Part shown: positions 1 through 5,750 of the stretch, one piece after another
Numbering within the stretch: position 1 is the stretch's first letter
How the letters are laid out: the number at the start of each line of letters is the position of its first letter
NCBI GenBank assembly: GCA_001593925.1
Contig: LUCD01000076.1
Location: 1 to 7,398 of the forward strand
Length of the DNA: 7,398 nucleotides
Source of the DNA: Candidatus Bathyarchaeota archaeon B26-1
GTDB lineage: Archaea; Thermoproteota; Bathyarchaeia; Bathyarchaeales; B26-1
Reading direction: 5' to 3'
Program-made: the position numbers and the translations under genes
Notes under the pieces: model-generated
What the model saw: the letters and a program-made list of their open reading frames with translations, nothing else
Told to the model about the DNA's origin: nothing
Databases searched by the model: none

Positions 1-308
1 TTATGTCGTTCTAGGTGTGCCTTCAGCCTTGCAGCTTTCTTCAGGAGGTTGTCGAGGTCTTCCGGTATCGCCGGGGCTAACCCGTTTTCCCTCAGTATCT
101 CGGTTATGCTCTTCCCAGTCACCGGCTTAACTAAGGGTATCCCATACTGGTCTCTGAGGATGATCCCTATCATGCTTGGGCTGTTCCCTTCCCTAGCGAG
201 CTTGATCACTAGGGACTCGACCTCCTCAGGTTGATACCTAAGCCATATAGGAGGTCTCTTGCTTACTGGACGCGTCGAGTGGGACCTTCCCTTCTCCTTT
301 TTCGGCAA
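1..308 (-). CDS. rps15: 30S ribosomal protein S15 (archaeal S15/eukaryotic uS15 type), 3' end outside window
   Basis: Small-subunit ribosomal protein that binds 16S rRNA and organises the platform. The visible 102 residues read [20 protein letters not shown] and continue with the archaeal/eukaryotic N-terminal extension. They include [18 protein letters not shown] (about 21-38) and [18 protein letters not shown] (44-61), both typical of archaeal S15. Archaeal S15 is usually about 150 aa, so roughly 50 residues lie beyond base 1. The start is a TTG at 308-306, supported by a strong Shine-Dalgarno GGAGGAGA just upstream on the minus strand (about 313-320) and by the match of MPKK to the family's usual N-terminus. 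No upstream ATG or GTG improves on it. A TATA box at 351-360 puts transcription start near 329, giving a short leader that contains the Shine-Dalgarno. The gene is divergent from the zinc-ribbon gene. Identity is near certain; only the TTG start deserves experimental confirmation. Confidence 0.95.
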   Translation of the reverse strand, partial: MPKKEKGRSHSTRPVSKRPPIWLRYQPEEVESLVIKLAREGNSPSMIGIILRDQYGIPLVKPVTGKSITEILRENGLAPAIPEDLDNLLKKAARLKAHLERH

Positions 309-350
309 ATCTTCTCCTCCATCAGACTCTAAAGAGCGAGGGGTTTGAGA

Positions 351-360
351 GTATTTAAAA
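351..360 (-). promoter_or_regulatory. TATA box of rps15
   Basis: On the minus strand this reads TTTTAAATAC, a close match to the archaeal TATA consensus. Start of transcription is expected about 25 bp downstream, near 329, leaving about 20 nt of leader with the GGAGGAGA ribosome binding site before the TTG start. A perfect 10-bp palindrome, CAGTTAACTG (372-381), lies just upstream and could be a regulator site. Confidence 0.6.
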
Positions 361-446
361 GCTTCGCCGCGCAGTTAACTGGTCGATGTTCCAGCCTCTT
401 CCCCCCGGGCCTCTCACCGTCTCCAAGAAAACTCTTGCGGTAAATC

Positions 447-457
447 CTTATTTATAA
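447..457 (+). promoter_or_regulatory. TATA box of zinc-ribbon/DUF4342 gene
   Basis: CTTATTTATAA lies about 33 bp before the TTG start at 487. The predicted transcription start falls around 476-480, so the leader would be only a few bases. The GAGGGG at 475-480 would then lie at or just inside the 5' end of the transcript. Confidence 0.5.
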
Positions 458-486
458 CGTATCCCTTTGAATGTGAGGGGTAAACC

Positions 487-783
487 TTGAATAAATGTCG
501 TGTATGCGGAAGAGAGTTAACTAAGGACATGAAGTACTGCCCTTACTGTGGAACTCGCGTAGAGAAGGTGTTAACCGAAGAGATATCGGTGGCGGCGGAA
601 GACCTCGTCAAGAAGGTTAAGAGCCTGATCCGTGAAGGCAACGTTACAAGGATCATAGTGAAGGACAAGAAAGGATCGACCTTAATCGAGATTCCCGTAA
701 CCGTGGGTCTGATAGGCGCGGTTTTAGCTCCTTGGATGGCGGCCCTCGGCGTCATAGCGGCCATAGTAAACAATTACTGTTGA
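487..783 (+). CDS. Small zinc-ribbon protein with DUF4342 domain
   Basis: This is a 98-aa protein of unknown function. Residues 1-24 form a zinc ribbon with paired cysteines C4-x2-C7 and C18-x2-C21. Residues about 31-98 match the DUF4342 pattern as I recall it: EEISVAAEDLVKKVKSLI, then EGNVTRIIVKD, then a TLIEIPVTVG strand, and a hydrophobic Gly/Ala-rich tail (LIGAVLAPWMAALGVIAAIV) that could be a single membrane-inserting helix or a buried hairpin. DUF4342 occurs in bacteria and archaea and has no settled role. The fused zinc ribbon suggests a nucleic-acid or protein-interaction function, which is inference. The start is TTG (487-489), preceded by GAGGGG. The next in-frame ATG would remove the first Cys pair, so the TTG is preferred. 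The gene diverges from rps15, and its last 10 bases overlap the end of the convergent ITPase gene. Confidence 0.8.
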   Translation: MNKCRVCGRELTKDMKYCPYCGTRVEKVLTEEISVAAEDLVKKVKSLIREGNVTRIIVKDKKGSTLIEIPVTVGLIGAVLAPWMAALGVIAAIVNNYC

Positions 784-1424
784 GAGGAAGGAGGACTGAA
801 CTCAGAGCGGCTCTTATACCATTCAGCGAAGCGTCTTAAAGCCTTGGAACGATGTGAGAGCCTGTTCTTTTCGTCGACATCCATCTCACCGAAAGTTCTA
901 CCGTCGCCCTCCAAAGGGATGAAGATAGGGTCGAAGCCAAACCCGGAGGAACCTCTAACTTTTAATGAGATCACCCCTTCAACGATTCCTTTAAAGAGTC
1001 TTACAGGCTCTTCAGGGCTTGAATAGGCAATCACGGACTTAAAGTAGGCTTCACGGTTCTCCACATCCTCTAAGAGTTTGAGAATCCCATTCTTCCCTAT
1101 CGTTCGGTAAGTGTAGGAGGAGTATGGCCCGGGGAACCCTTTCAAGGCTTTCACGAAGAGGCCGGCATCCTCAACTATTATGGGTAGGCCGGTCTTCTCC
1201 ACGGCGTTTAAGGCCCTGAACCTTGCAACCTCCTCCAGATCGTCGCTTTGAACCTCCAATGTTCCCATCCTGAGCATGGCGGTTGCGATTCCGTACTCGG
1301 CTAAGACTCTCCGCGCCTCGTTGAATTTGTGGATGTTCCTCGTCGCCAAGAAGATGAGTCTTCCCCTCAGGGGGTTTCCACCTCTCGCACGCCGATTCAT
1401 AACGATTCTCTCCGGCATCCTCAC
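774..1424 (-). CDS. Non-canonical purine NTP pyrophosphatase (ITPase/XTPase, HAM1/RdgB family)
   Basis: Hydrolyses dITP/ITP and XTP to the monophosphate plus pyrophosphate, keeping deaminated purines out of DNA and RNA. Cytosolic and Mg-dependent. Family landmarks, numbered from the GTG start, are the nucleotide-binding segment LATRNIHKFNEAR (26-38), the acidic EDAGLFVKALKGFPGPYSS (85-103, with E85/D86 as metal or catalytic candidates), GSSGFGFDPIFIP (158-170) and the terminal base-recognition motif LSHRSKAL (189-196). The usual TGN is TRN here. At 216 aa it is about 25 residues longer than typical: the first 21 residues precede the family core and may not be translated. GTG at 1424 overlaps the Bud32 stop as GTGA, which favours coupling. 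However, ATG at 1400 (residue 9) has a better ribosome binding site (GGAGAG, 7-nt spacer), so the true start is uncertain. Last gene of the Kae1-Bud32-ITPase operon. Confidence 0.93.
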   Translation of the reverse strand: MRMPERIVMNRRARGGNPLRGRLIFLATRNIHKFNEARRVLAEYGIATAMLRMGTLEVQSDDLEEVARFRALNAVEKTGLPIIVEDAGLFVKALKGFPGPYSSYTYRTIGKNGILKLLEDVENREAYFKSVIAYSSPEEPVRLFKGIVEGVISLKVRGSSGFGFDPIFIPLEGDGRTFGEMDVDEKNRLSHRSKALRRFAEWYKSRSEFSPPSSQQ

Positions 1425-2071
1425 GTTTTAGGAGGAAGCCTCCTCTCGGAGACGTATCGGCCTCTCATCTCTATCTCCCTAATCTTCTTTAAGACTTCAT
1501 CGGTTGCTTCAGCTCCCATAACATCCCTGTAGCCTCTGATAATGGCCTCGAAGCATTCTTCCGCGTACTTGTGGTGGGTGCTGAACAGAGCCCTCTTCAT
1601 CAGGTGGAGGTCAACCCCCCTCGACTCAACCTCCCTAGACAGTTCACTCAGACCGAAGTCGACGAGGACAACGTTTCCAGAGGACGTTAAGATCATGTTC
1701 GAGGTTGTTAGGTCGCCGTGGATTATGCCACCCTTATGAAGCCTACCTATGAGCTCGCCTATCCGAGTGCATAGGTCAATTCTTTCTCTCTCGGTTATCT
1801 CGTCGAGAACCTGCTTCACGGTCTTCCCCTCAACAAACTCCATTATTATTGTGGCCTCGGACGGGTCGACCATGAAGATTATGGGGGTTGGGACGCCTAC
1901 CTCCTTGGCCCTATGGATAGCTAGAGGCTCGTGTTTGGTCCTCTGCGCTCTTATGGCTCTGTCGAGTTGGGGTAAACGATAAGGCTTCGGGAGTCTCCGC
2001 TTCACAATTACCCTCCGGCCGTGCCACTCCTCCAAGTATAGGCTTGCCTCGGCGCCCTTCTTTATGAGCAA
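1421..2071 (-). CDS. bud32: Bud32 (PRPK-like) atypical protein kinase/ATPase of the KEOPS complex
   Basis: Kinase-fold subunit of KEOPS, the complex that transfers threonylcarbamoyl to A37 of ANN-decoding tRNAs (t6A). In KEOPS, Bud32 binds Kae1 directly and acts as an ATPase that regulates it. Diagnostic sequence over 216 aa: KKGAEASLYL (4-13), the ATP-binding lysine in VIVKRRLPKPYR (K24), LD..IR..RTKHE with alpha-C glutamate E48, MEFVEG (77-82), the catalytic loop HGDLTTSNM (118-126, D120 and N125) and DFGLS (138-142). This is the small rio-like Bud32 form with no C-terminal lobe extension. The start is TTG at 2071-2069; a TGA lies in frame just upstream, so no longer start is possible. A G-rich stretch (AAGGGGGG) about 8 nt ahead, inside the end of Kae1, serves as ribosome binding site. 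It lies 4 nt after the Kae1 stop and is unfused, unlike in many Euryarchaeota. Confidence 0.96.
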   Translation of the reverse strand: MLIKKGAEASLYLEEWHGRRVIVKRRLPKPYRLPQLDRAIRAQRTKHEPLAIHRAKEVGVPTPIIFMVDPSEATIIMEFVEGKTVKQVLDEITERERIDLCTRIGELIGRLHKGGIIHGDLTTSNMILTSSGNVVLVDFGLSELSREVESRGVDLHLMKRALFSTHHKYAEECFEAIIRGYRDVMGAEATDEVLKKIREIEMRGRYVSERRLPPKT

Positions 2072-2075
2072 ATGC

Positions 2076-3122
2076 TCAGCCCCCCTTCAGCTCCTCAACC
2101 CACGGCGCATAAACCTCGTCGAGCCTCCACCTCAACTTGACCTGGCTCTCCTCAATCGGCGTCGTCAAGCCGCAACGGTAAGCCAAGATTCCGGTCCAAG
2201 CTATCATGGCCCCGTTGTCTAGAGCATACTCCTTAGAGACGACGCAGAACCTCGCGTCGTGTTCTTCGGCTATGATCCTGATCATCTCCTGCAACCTCCT
2301 GTTCGCGGCGACTCCTCCGGTTAGGAGGACCTCCGGTTTCTCCGTGTGGGCTAAGGCTCTCTCGGTCACCTCGGTCAACATCGAGAAGACGACCTCTTGG
2401 AAGCTGAAGCAGAGGTCCTCTAAACTATGTCTTCCCTCCCGGAGCAGCTGTGTGGCGGCTGTTAGGAGGCCGCTGAACGAGAGGTCCATGCCCTTAACCA
2501 CGTATGGGAGAGGTATAAACCTGCGGCCTCGCCTAGCCAGGTTCTCAACGACCGCGGCGACTGGAAGCCCCTTCTCAGGACGTAAACCCGCCTCCCTGGC
2601 AAACACGTCGATGCAGTTCCCCGCGGCTATGTCTAATGTTTCCCCGAAGATGCGGTATCTCCCAGCCTCGAAGGCGGAGATTATCGTGCTTCCCCCAGAG
2701 ACAAATAACGTCACCGGGTCCTTCGCACCCGTAGTCAGTTTACCTATCTCGATGTGGGCGACGAGGTGGTTCACACCTACGAGCGGAACTTTCAGGTATG
2801 CTGAGAGGGCCCTCGCAACCGTTGCGCCGGTGCGGAGGCAAGGCCCCATCCCAGGTCCTTGAGAGAAGGCGATGAGGTCGATCTCGTCTGGACTAATATC
2901 AGCCTCTTCGAGAGCCTCTATCAGAACTTTCCCGGCGGCTTCGGCGTGGTGGCGTGCCGCCTCACGTGGATGGATTCCCCCCTTCTCAGGTATGTAGGTG
3001 CTTACGACGTTAGCTAGGACCTCCCCGTCAGAGGACAGTATCCCTACGCCGAAGTCGTCGGCTGTACTCTCTATTCCGAGGCAACGCAGGGTTCCCGTTG
3101 AAACCCTTCTACCGGATGACAT
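2076..3122 (-). CDS. kae1: Kae1/TsaD-type tRNA N6-threonylcarbamoyltransferase, KEOPS catalytic subunit
   Basis: Transfers the threonylcarbamoyl group of TC-AMP to A37 of tRNAs reading ANN codons, within KEOPS (Kae1-Bud32-Cgi121-Pcc1). The 348-aa ASKHA-fold protein shows LGIESTADDFGVGIL (15-29), EKGGIHPREAARHHAE (46-61), SQGPGMGPCLRTGATVARAL (87-106), the metal-binding histidines in VNHLVAHIE (H119, H123), VSGGST (141-146), AAGNCIDVFAREAGL (166-180), LTGGVAANRRL, and the distal metal aspartate in DNGAMIAW (about D302). I use ATG 3122-3120 as start. The frame stays open up to 3260, but that extension crosses the promoter and the divergent gene and adds only non-conserved residues. A TATA element at 3151-3159 predicts a transcript beginning about 3128, so the mRNA is almost leaderless. 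First gene of a three-gene operon, with Bud32 4 nt downstream. Confidence 0.97.
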   Translation of the reverse strand: MSSGRRVSTGTLRCLGIESTADDFGVGILSSDGEVLANVVSTYIPEKGGIHPREAARHHAEAAGKVLIEALEEADISPDEIDLIAFSQGPGMGPCLRTGATVARALSAYLKVPLVGVNHLVAHIEIGKLTTGAKDPVTLFVSGGSTIISAFEAGRYRIFGETLDIAAGNCIDVFAREAGLRPEKGLPVAAVVENLARRGRRFIPLPYVVKGMDLSFSGLLTAATQLLREGRHSLEDLCFSFQEVVFSMLTEVTERALAHTEKPEVLLTGGVAANRRLQEMIRIIAEEHDARFCVVSKEYALDNGAMIAWTGILAYRCGLTTPIEESQVKLRWRLDEVYAPWVEELKGG

Positions 3123-3146
3123 GGCCCAAACCGTAACCGTTCTTGA

Positions 3147-3161
3147 AGTATACTTTATAGG
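3147..3161. promoter_or_regulatory. Shared divergent TATA element between kae1 and the TFE-beta-like gene
   Basis: The plus strand contains CTTTATAG and the minus strand CTATAAAGTATAC over the same bases. Read leftwards, it predicts kae1 transcription from about 3128, 6 nt before its ATG. Read rightwards, it predicts start near 3180, leaving a leader of about 18 nt that includes the GTGAGGGA ribosome binding site (3185-3192) of the next gene. A second AT-rich run, ATATATTATATG (3174-3185), lies too close to the plus-strand ATG to be its usual TATA box. Confidence 0.5.
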
Positions 3162-3198
3162 GGATAATGACTGATATATTATATGTGAGGGAACTCTA

Positions 3199-3573
3199 AT
3201 GCCTAAGAAAAATGATCTTGAACAGAACGCTCTCCAGATAATTATGGAGACCGGGAGCAAAGGGGTCCTCCAATCCGAGCTGTGGCGTAAAATAAACGCG
3301 AGTAGCAGAGAGGGTTCTCGAATCTCGATTAAACTTGAGAGTAAAGGTTTAATCTACCGTGAACGTGAACTCTACAAAGGGCGATGGACCTACCGGCTCT
3401 TCTCTAAAAGGAAACCGATCACAATCGACTCGATAATCTCATGCCCATGCCTAACCTGCGCGGAGAGCTCTAAATGCGAGGCTGGAGGAGCAATCTCCCC
3501 AAACAAATGTGAGAAGCTGACCGCATGGATACTGAAATCCGTGGAGGTCGAGAAGACCCCTCCCGGTGAATGA
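3199..3573 (+). CDS. Winged-helix protein with C-terminal 4-Cys (Fe-S) motif, TFE-beta/RPC39-like transcription initiation factor
   Basis: The 124-aa protein has an N-terminal winged helix-turn-helix (about 7-70: helices around 7-17 and 22-33, recognition helix about 37-50, wing with LIYRERELYKGRWTYRLF). Its C-terminal region carries C84-x2-C87-x5-C93-x10-C104 within CEAGGAISPNKCEKLTAWI; an extra C82 precedes it. This spacing and the GG.ISP..C....W sequence agree with my memory of the C-terminus of human RNA polymerase III subunit RPC39 and of archaeal TFE-beta, where the four cysteines bind a cubane Fe-S cluster. TFE-beta pairs with TFE-alpha and helps open promoter DNA. Size (about 120-140 aa) fits TFE-beta. 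The ATG start has GAGGG 7 nt upstream. It is divergent from kae1 and lies 4 nt before rrmJ, so the two are probably cotranscribed. Alternative: an unrelated Fe-S wHTH regulator, judged less likely. Confidence 0.8.
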   Translation: MPKKNDLEQNALQIIMETGSKGVLQSELWRKINASSREGSRISIKLESKGLIYRERELYKGRWTYRLFSKRKPITIDSIISCPCLTCAESSKCEAGGAISPNKCEKLTAWILKSVEVEKTPPGE

Positions 3574-3577
3574 TTAA

Positions 3578-4198
3578 TTGCCTAAAGGTTGGATTAAGAG
3601 GCGTCGGAGGGACTACTACTACCGGAAAGCAAAGGAAGAGAAGTACCGTTCCCGCGCATCATACAAGCTCAAGGAAGCCGCCGAGAGATACAACTTCATC
3701 AAGCCGGGGGACGTTGTTGTCGACTTGGGAGCTGCACCCGGAGGCTGGCTCCAGGTCTCTAGGGAGATAGTTGGGAAGGAAGGCTTCGTCCTAGGAATCG
3801 ACCTAAACGAGATTAAACCCCTAAACTACCCCAACGTCCACACGATAACCCAAGATATAAGGGACCCAAAAGCAGTCCGGAGAATTTTGATGCTTCTCCC
3901 AAGGCTTGCAGACGTCGTCCTCTCAGATGCTTCCCCAAACATATCGGGTATATGGGAGTACGACCATAGCCGTCAGATGGAGCTCGCCCAGACAACCCTG
4001 AAGATAGCGGCATCCACACTCAGAGAAGGAGGCAACCTCTTCGTCAAGGTCTTCCAAGGAGACATGCTGAACGACTTCATAAACGAGGTTAAGAGGCTCT
4101 TCTCCGAGGTTAGACTCGTCAAGCCTAAAGCTAGCAGGCCTGAAAGCGCCGAGATATACGTTCTCGCACTCGGGTATAAAGGGCGGAAACACAAATAG
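3578..4198 (+). CDS. rrmJ: FtsJ/RrmJ-type 23S rRNA (uridine-2'-O-)methyltransferase
   Basis: SAM-dependent 2'-O-ribose methyltransferase. The family methylates the A-loop uridine of large-subunit rRNA (E. coli Um2552), and some homologues act on tRNA. The 206-aa sequence has a basic N-terminus (KGWIKRRRRDYYYRKAKEEK), then SRASYKLKEAAE (25-36), SAM motif I DLGAAPGGW (49-57), D75 in GIDLN, SDASPNISG (116-124), FVKVFQG (155-161) and PESAEIYVLA (188-197). The catalytic K-D-K-E tetrad is complete: K30, D117, K157, E192. There is no TRAM or other extra domain. The start is TTG 3578-3580, four bases after the preceding stop and preceded by a weak GGTGA (3565-3569); the next in-frame ATG is deep inside the methyltransferase fold. 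Probably translated from the TFE-beta transcript. rRNA is the likelier substrate given the short form, but this is inference. Confidence 0.95.
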   Translation: MPKGWIKRRRRDYYYRKAKEEKYRSRASYKLKEAAERYNFIKPGDVVVDLGAAPGGWLQVSREIVGKEGFVLGIDLNEIKPLNYPNVHTITQDIRDPKAVRRILMLLPRLADVVLSDASPNISGIWEYDHSRQMELAQTTLKIAASTLREGGNLFVKVFQGDMLNDFINEVKRLFSEVRLVKPKASRPESAEIYVLALGYKGRKHK

Positions 4199-4275
4199 CT
4201 CTAAGACAAAGCGTCGCGAATGGCCGTCACTACAGCCTCCTGAAGGATAGAGGCAAAAAATATAGAGGGGTCTAA

Positions 4276-4303
4276 AATTTTGGAGCTCCCCACATCCAAA
4301 ATT
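4276..4303. repeat. Perfect 9-bp inverted repeat
   Basis: Arms AATTTTGGA (4276-4284) and TCCAAAATT (4295-4303) are exact reverse complements with a 10-nt spacer. It lies about 80 bp after the rrmJ stop. It could form the 3'-end hairpin of the rrmJ transcript or be a protein-binding dyad. No T-run follows on the plus strand, so a factor-independent terminator is not shown. Confidence 0.6.
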
Positions 4304-4382
4304 GGTGTATCAGAGAGGGACGCTCAATAGGGTTCTGAGAAGAGAGCCGCCAAAGTAACGGAGTTCCGAGTTAAAAGAATAA

Positions 4383-4392
4383 GGTTTATAGG
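4383..4392 (+). promoter_or_regulatory. Possible TATA box for a short transcript
   Basis: GGTTTATAGG resembles an archaeal TATA box and predicts initiation around 4413. That is just before the GCGCCG arm (4417-4422) and about 30 nt before a GTG that follows a strong Shine-Dalgarno sequence. The context supports either a small protein gene or a small RNA; neither is proven. Confidence 0.35.
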
Positions 4393-4445
4393 GCTCTCCT
4401 CTCTCATCTTTAGCTCGCGCCGGATGAGGAGAAAAGGAGGTTGAG

Positions 4446-4523
4446 GTGGAGCCCTTGAAGGCTCCAATGAAATCTCAGAGTTACGCCGACGGCGCTTATA
4501 AAAGGTTTTGGAGCCTCTGCTAA
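4446..4523 (+). CDS. Possible 25-aa small protein
   Basis: A GTG at 4446 opens a 25-codon frame ending in TAA (4521-4523). The peptide begins MEPLKAPMKSQSY and ends KRFWSLC; I recognise no family. In favour: AAAAGGAGGT at 4432-4441 is among the best Shine-Dalgarno matches in the window, 4 nt before the GTG, and a TATA-like element at 4383 would give a leader of about 30 nt. Against: the start overlaps a perfect GGAGCC/GGCTCC hairpin (4448-4465), the frame is very short, and its last bases overlap the convergent glycosyltransferase stop. The same bases read on the minus strand could be the glycosyltransferase terminator (hairpin followed by a pyrimidine tract). It is a candidate only. Confidence 0.25.
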   Translation: MEPLKAPMKSQSYADGAYKRFWSLC

Positions 4524-5728
4524 TCTGAGCCTCTTCCTTCGGCCACCCTCATTATAGTCTCAACCGCCGTCTCTAAACCGTTAAGCCGCGATACAACCCT
4601 CTGAACCTCGTTCATCCTCCTCCAATAACCACGGTCATTGAACATCTCCTCTATCGTCTCAAACAGAGTCTCCTTCCTTAAGTCGTTCTGGTCCAGAACC
4701 TCCGCGATCCCCAGCTCCGCGACTCTCCTTGCGTTGTTCAGTTGCTCGGTGTGGCTCGGGGTCGGGATCAAGATCATCGGCTTACCATAAGAGATTGCTT
4801 GGGTTATCGTTCCGTGTCCAGCCCTAGAGACAACGAGGTCGCAGGCCTTGAGGTACTCAAAGCGGTTTGGAATCCAAGAGTAAACCGTGAGGTTCCCGCG
4901 TCGGACAGGGCGAGCAGGAGAGTCCGGATACCCAAGCGACATAACAACCTGATACTTACCAGGAATCTCCCTGAAGATTTCCTGGAGAATATTCGTCAGG
5001 TATGCGCGTTCGTTGACCGGGCCGCTTATCGGGGCGAATATGAGCGGAACGTCATCCCCAAACCCGAGTTTCTTCCTAACCTCTTCTTTGCTGGGTAGGT
5101 CCTCCGGATGAACTGGAAGTATAGGCCCAATCAACTTAACACGTTTCTGGTAGGACTTTGGGATTCTCAGGTTCCCGGCTGACAGAGTGTACGGTGGGGG
5201 GAAGTCAGGTATCATAAGGTGGGTTGCGCCGCTCGTCCATATCTTACCTATGATCGCCAAGGCCCCGGTGTCGACGAGTTTGGCGAGCGTCAGAAATTTC
5301 GACTTCCTCGGAATTATTATCTGGAACTGGTTGAGGATGGAGACGTCCGGTATCCCCAGAGCCTTGGCCGCTAAGAGCGGTGAGACGCGGGAGTCTGAGA
5401 CGACGACGTCAGGCTCAAAGGCTCTTATGAACTCGATCTCACGCCTCACCTGCTTTATCAAGGTGAAAGACGCGAAGAAAGGGCCTGGGTTAACAACTGT
5501 CTGCCTGAAGTCTACTGTTCCATCCGGCTTAACCATGAAGACCATGGAGGGCGCCTCAACGAGCGGAAAGCCCTCCTGCTCGATGTATTTCACAGCGTCC
5601 CGATAAGTCGAGAAGAGTACTTGAGCCCCCCTCTTCTCGAGTTCCCTAGCTATGGGGACGCATCTACCAGCATGCCCAAGACCGATGCCGCAGACTCCGA
5701 AGTACACCCTCAACTCCAAGCTCTCCAA
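4520..5728 (-). CDS. GT-B glycosyltransferase, MurG/UDP-glucuronosyltransferase-like (GT28/GT1 superfamily)
   Basis: Transfers a sugar from a nucleotide-sugar donor to an unidentified acceptor. In archaea this is plausibly a lipid-linked glycan or glycolipid at the cytoplasmic face of the membrane. The 402-aa protein has the two-Rossmann layout: an N-terminal acceptor domain with the glycine loop FGVCGIGLGHAGRCVPIARE (10-29; H19 in the catalytic-histidine position), then VVSDSRVSPLLAAKALGIP, a linker at about 200-225, and a C-terminal donor domain with VYSWIPNRFEYLKACDLVVS, SRAGHGTITQAISYGKPMIL (301-320) and HTEQLNNARRVAELG (326-340), the donor-phosphate/ribose signature. I see no membrane helix or signal peptide. 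The start is ambiguous: TTG codons at 5728, 5719 and 5713 and a GTG at 5707 are all in frame before the core, and the TATA box at 5751-5762 puts transcription start close to 5731. Donor and acceptor cannot be read from sequence. Confidence 0.9.
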   Translation of the reverse strand: MESLELRVYFGVCGIGLGHAGRCVPIARELEKRGAQVLFSTYRDAVKYIEQEGFPLVEAPSMVFMVKPDGTVDFRQTVVNPGPFFASFTLIKQVRREIEFIRAFEPDVVVSDSRVSPLLAAKALGIPDVSILNQFQIIIPRKSKFLTLAKLVDTGALAIIGKIWTSGATHLMIPDFPPPYTLSAGNLRIPKSYQKRVKLIGPILPVHPEDLPSKEEVRKKLGFGDDVPLIFAPISGPVNERAYLTNILQEIFREIPGKYQVVMSLGYPDSPARPVRRGNLTVYSWIPNRFEYLKACDLVVSRAGHGTITQAISYGKPMILIPTPSHTEQLNNARRVAELGIAEVLDQNDLRKETLFETIEEMFNDRGYWRRMNEVQRVVSRLNGLETAVETIMRVAEGRGSD

Positions 5729-5750
5729 ACTCCCCTTGAGAGCTCAGTTT

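Larger units (their letters stand above)
4199..4519. other. Gene-poor interval between rrmJ and the glycosyltransferase gene
   Basis: No conserved protein is recognisable in these 321 bases, where rrmJ and the glycosyltransferase gene converge. It contains a perfect 9-bp inverted repeat (4276-4303), a TATA-like GGTTTATAGG (4383-4392), paired arms GCGCCG (4417-4422) and CGGCGC (4490-4495), a GGAGCC/GGCTCC hairpin (4448-4465) and a possible 25-codon ORF. No clear plus-strand T-tract terminator for rrmJ is visible. Confidence 0.6.

Noticed and set aside
2206..2862. 218-codon open frame on the plus strand
   Set aside because: It is the antisense shadow of kae1, whose protein carries every family motif; the antisense translation is Ser/Pro/Arg-rich with no recognisable domain and no promoter.
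3123..3260. N-terminal extension of the Kae1 frame by 46 residues
   Set aside because: It crosses the divergent promoter and the start of the TFE-beta-like gene, has no family similarity, and ATG 3122 sits at the expected distance from the conserved LGIEST.
3570..3770. 66-codon plus-strand frame beginning ATGATTAATTGCC
   Set aside because: It overlaps the stop of the TFE-beta-like gene and lies in another frame across the conserved N-terminus of rrmJ; composition is that of a shadow.
4417..4495. 79-nt span closed by GCGCCG/CGGCGC as a tRNA
   Set aside because: No T-arm GTTC motif, no D-arm and no anticodon arm of correct geometry.
4742..5098. 118-codon plus-strand frame, with others at 5187-5606 and 5621-5905
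   Set aside because: All run opposite to the glycosyltransferase and show no domain, promoter or ribosome binding site of their own.
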